From JBCCFK01 sp965262315 (GTDB lineage: Bacteria; Actinomycetota; Acidimicrobiia; Acidimicrobiales; UBA8592): DNA of 39,090 bases. Under the pieces are notes generated by a model. The model worked only from the letters and a program-made list of their open reading frames with translations, was not told the DNA's origin and did no database searches. Positions 39,034 through 39,090 of the stretch are shown one piece after another. Made by a program: the position numbers and the translations under genes. Location: the NCBI GenBank assembly GCA_965262315.1, contig CBDHFJ010000092.1, positions 1-39,090 on the forward strand, in the 5' to 3' direction. Each line of letters starts with the position of its first letter. The stretch's first letter is position 1.

Positions 39034-39090
39034 GGTGAAAGGCTGTGAGCGGTCGGGTTGCCGCCTGTGTCTACTGGAGTAGGCGCGGTT

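Overview
The window is high-GC DNA packed with genes. It has features expected of an actinobacterium: an F420-type luciferase-like oxidoreductase, MMPL exporters paired with TetR regulators, a DUF222/HNH (13E12-type) endonuclease, and many starts that look leaderless. I infer an Acidimicrobiia-like (Ilumatobacter-type) organism, but the window has no rRNA or marker gene to prove it.

Layout. 0-1.7 kb: the 3' part of a TetR gene, a GNAT acetyltransferase and a cupin. 1.7-6.4 kb (minus strand): four overlapping genes encoding a family-5 solute-binding lipoprotein, a GrdB/PrdB-type selenoprotein read through an in-frame UGA (4143-4145), and two GST-like proteins. This is the most unusual system here. 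6.4-9.5 kb: an MMPL exporter and its TetR regulator, with a candidate operator at 9.5 kb. 9.6-12.9 kb: a frameshifted nitroreductase, a SnoaL-like protein, an M20 amidohydrolase and an RNase Z-like metallo-beta-lactamase-fold hydrolase. 12.9-17.4 kb: a redox island bounded by two matching Fur-like operators. It holds a small conserved-looking protein, a frameshifted IucD-like FAD protein, a thioredoxin-like 2Fe-2S protein, a two-helix membrane protein and an FAD/NAD(P) reductase with a Cys-rich tail. 17.4-21.2 kb: a FGGY kinase, an alkyl-DHAP-synthase-like flavoprotein and an SDR, probably one polyol/sugar catabolic operon. 21.3-27.5 kb: two more SDRs, the luciferase-like protein, a tryptophan 2,3-dioxygenase/formamidase pair, a TauD-type dioxygenase and a zinc-knuckle hypothetical. 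27.5-31.1 kb: a second MMPL exporter divergent from a TetR gene, separated by a 13-bp tandem-repeat array. 31.2-35.9 kb: an FAD oxidoreductase with an N-terminal carbohydrate-binding-like region, the DUF222/HNH protein, a cold-shock protein and a hypothetical protein. 35.9-38.8 kb: a 968-residue lipoprotein joining a G8 domain, a beta-helix and an SGNH hydrolase. 38.89 kb to the end: the 3' half of a tRNA-Glu(CTC), cut at its anticodon loop and followed by clustered inverted and direct repeats, as expected for the attachment-site junction of an integrated element that continues beyond the window.

How the genes fit together. Two TetR/MMPL modules handle export. The selenoprotein operon suggests uptake of a substrate followed by selenol/thiol chemistry. 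The 13-17 kb island looks iron-responsive. The dioxygenase/formamidase pair begins kynurenine formation from tryptophan. Three genes between 10.1 and 13.7 kb each carry a single-base indel and may be assembly errors or young pseudogenes.
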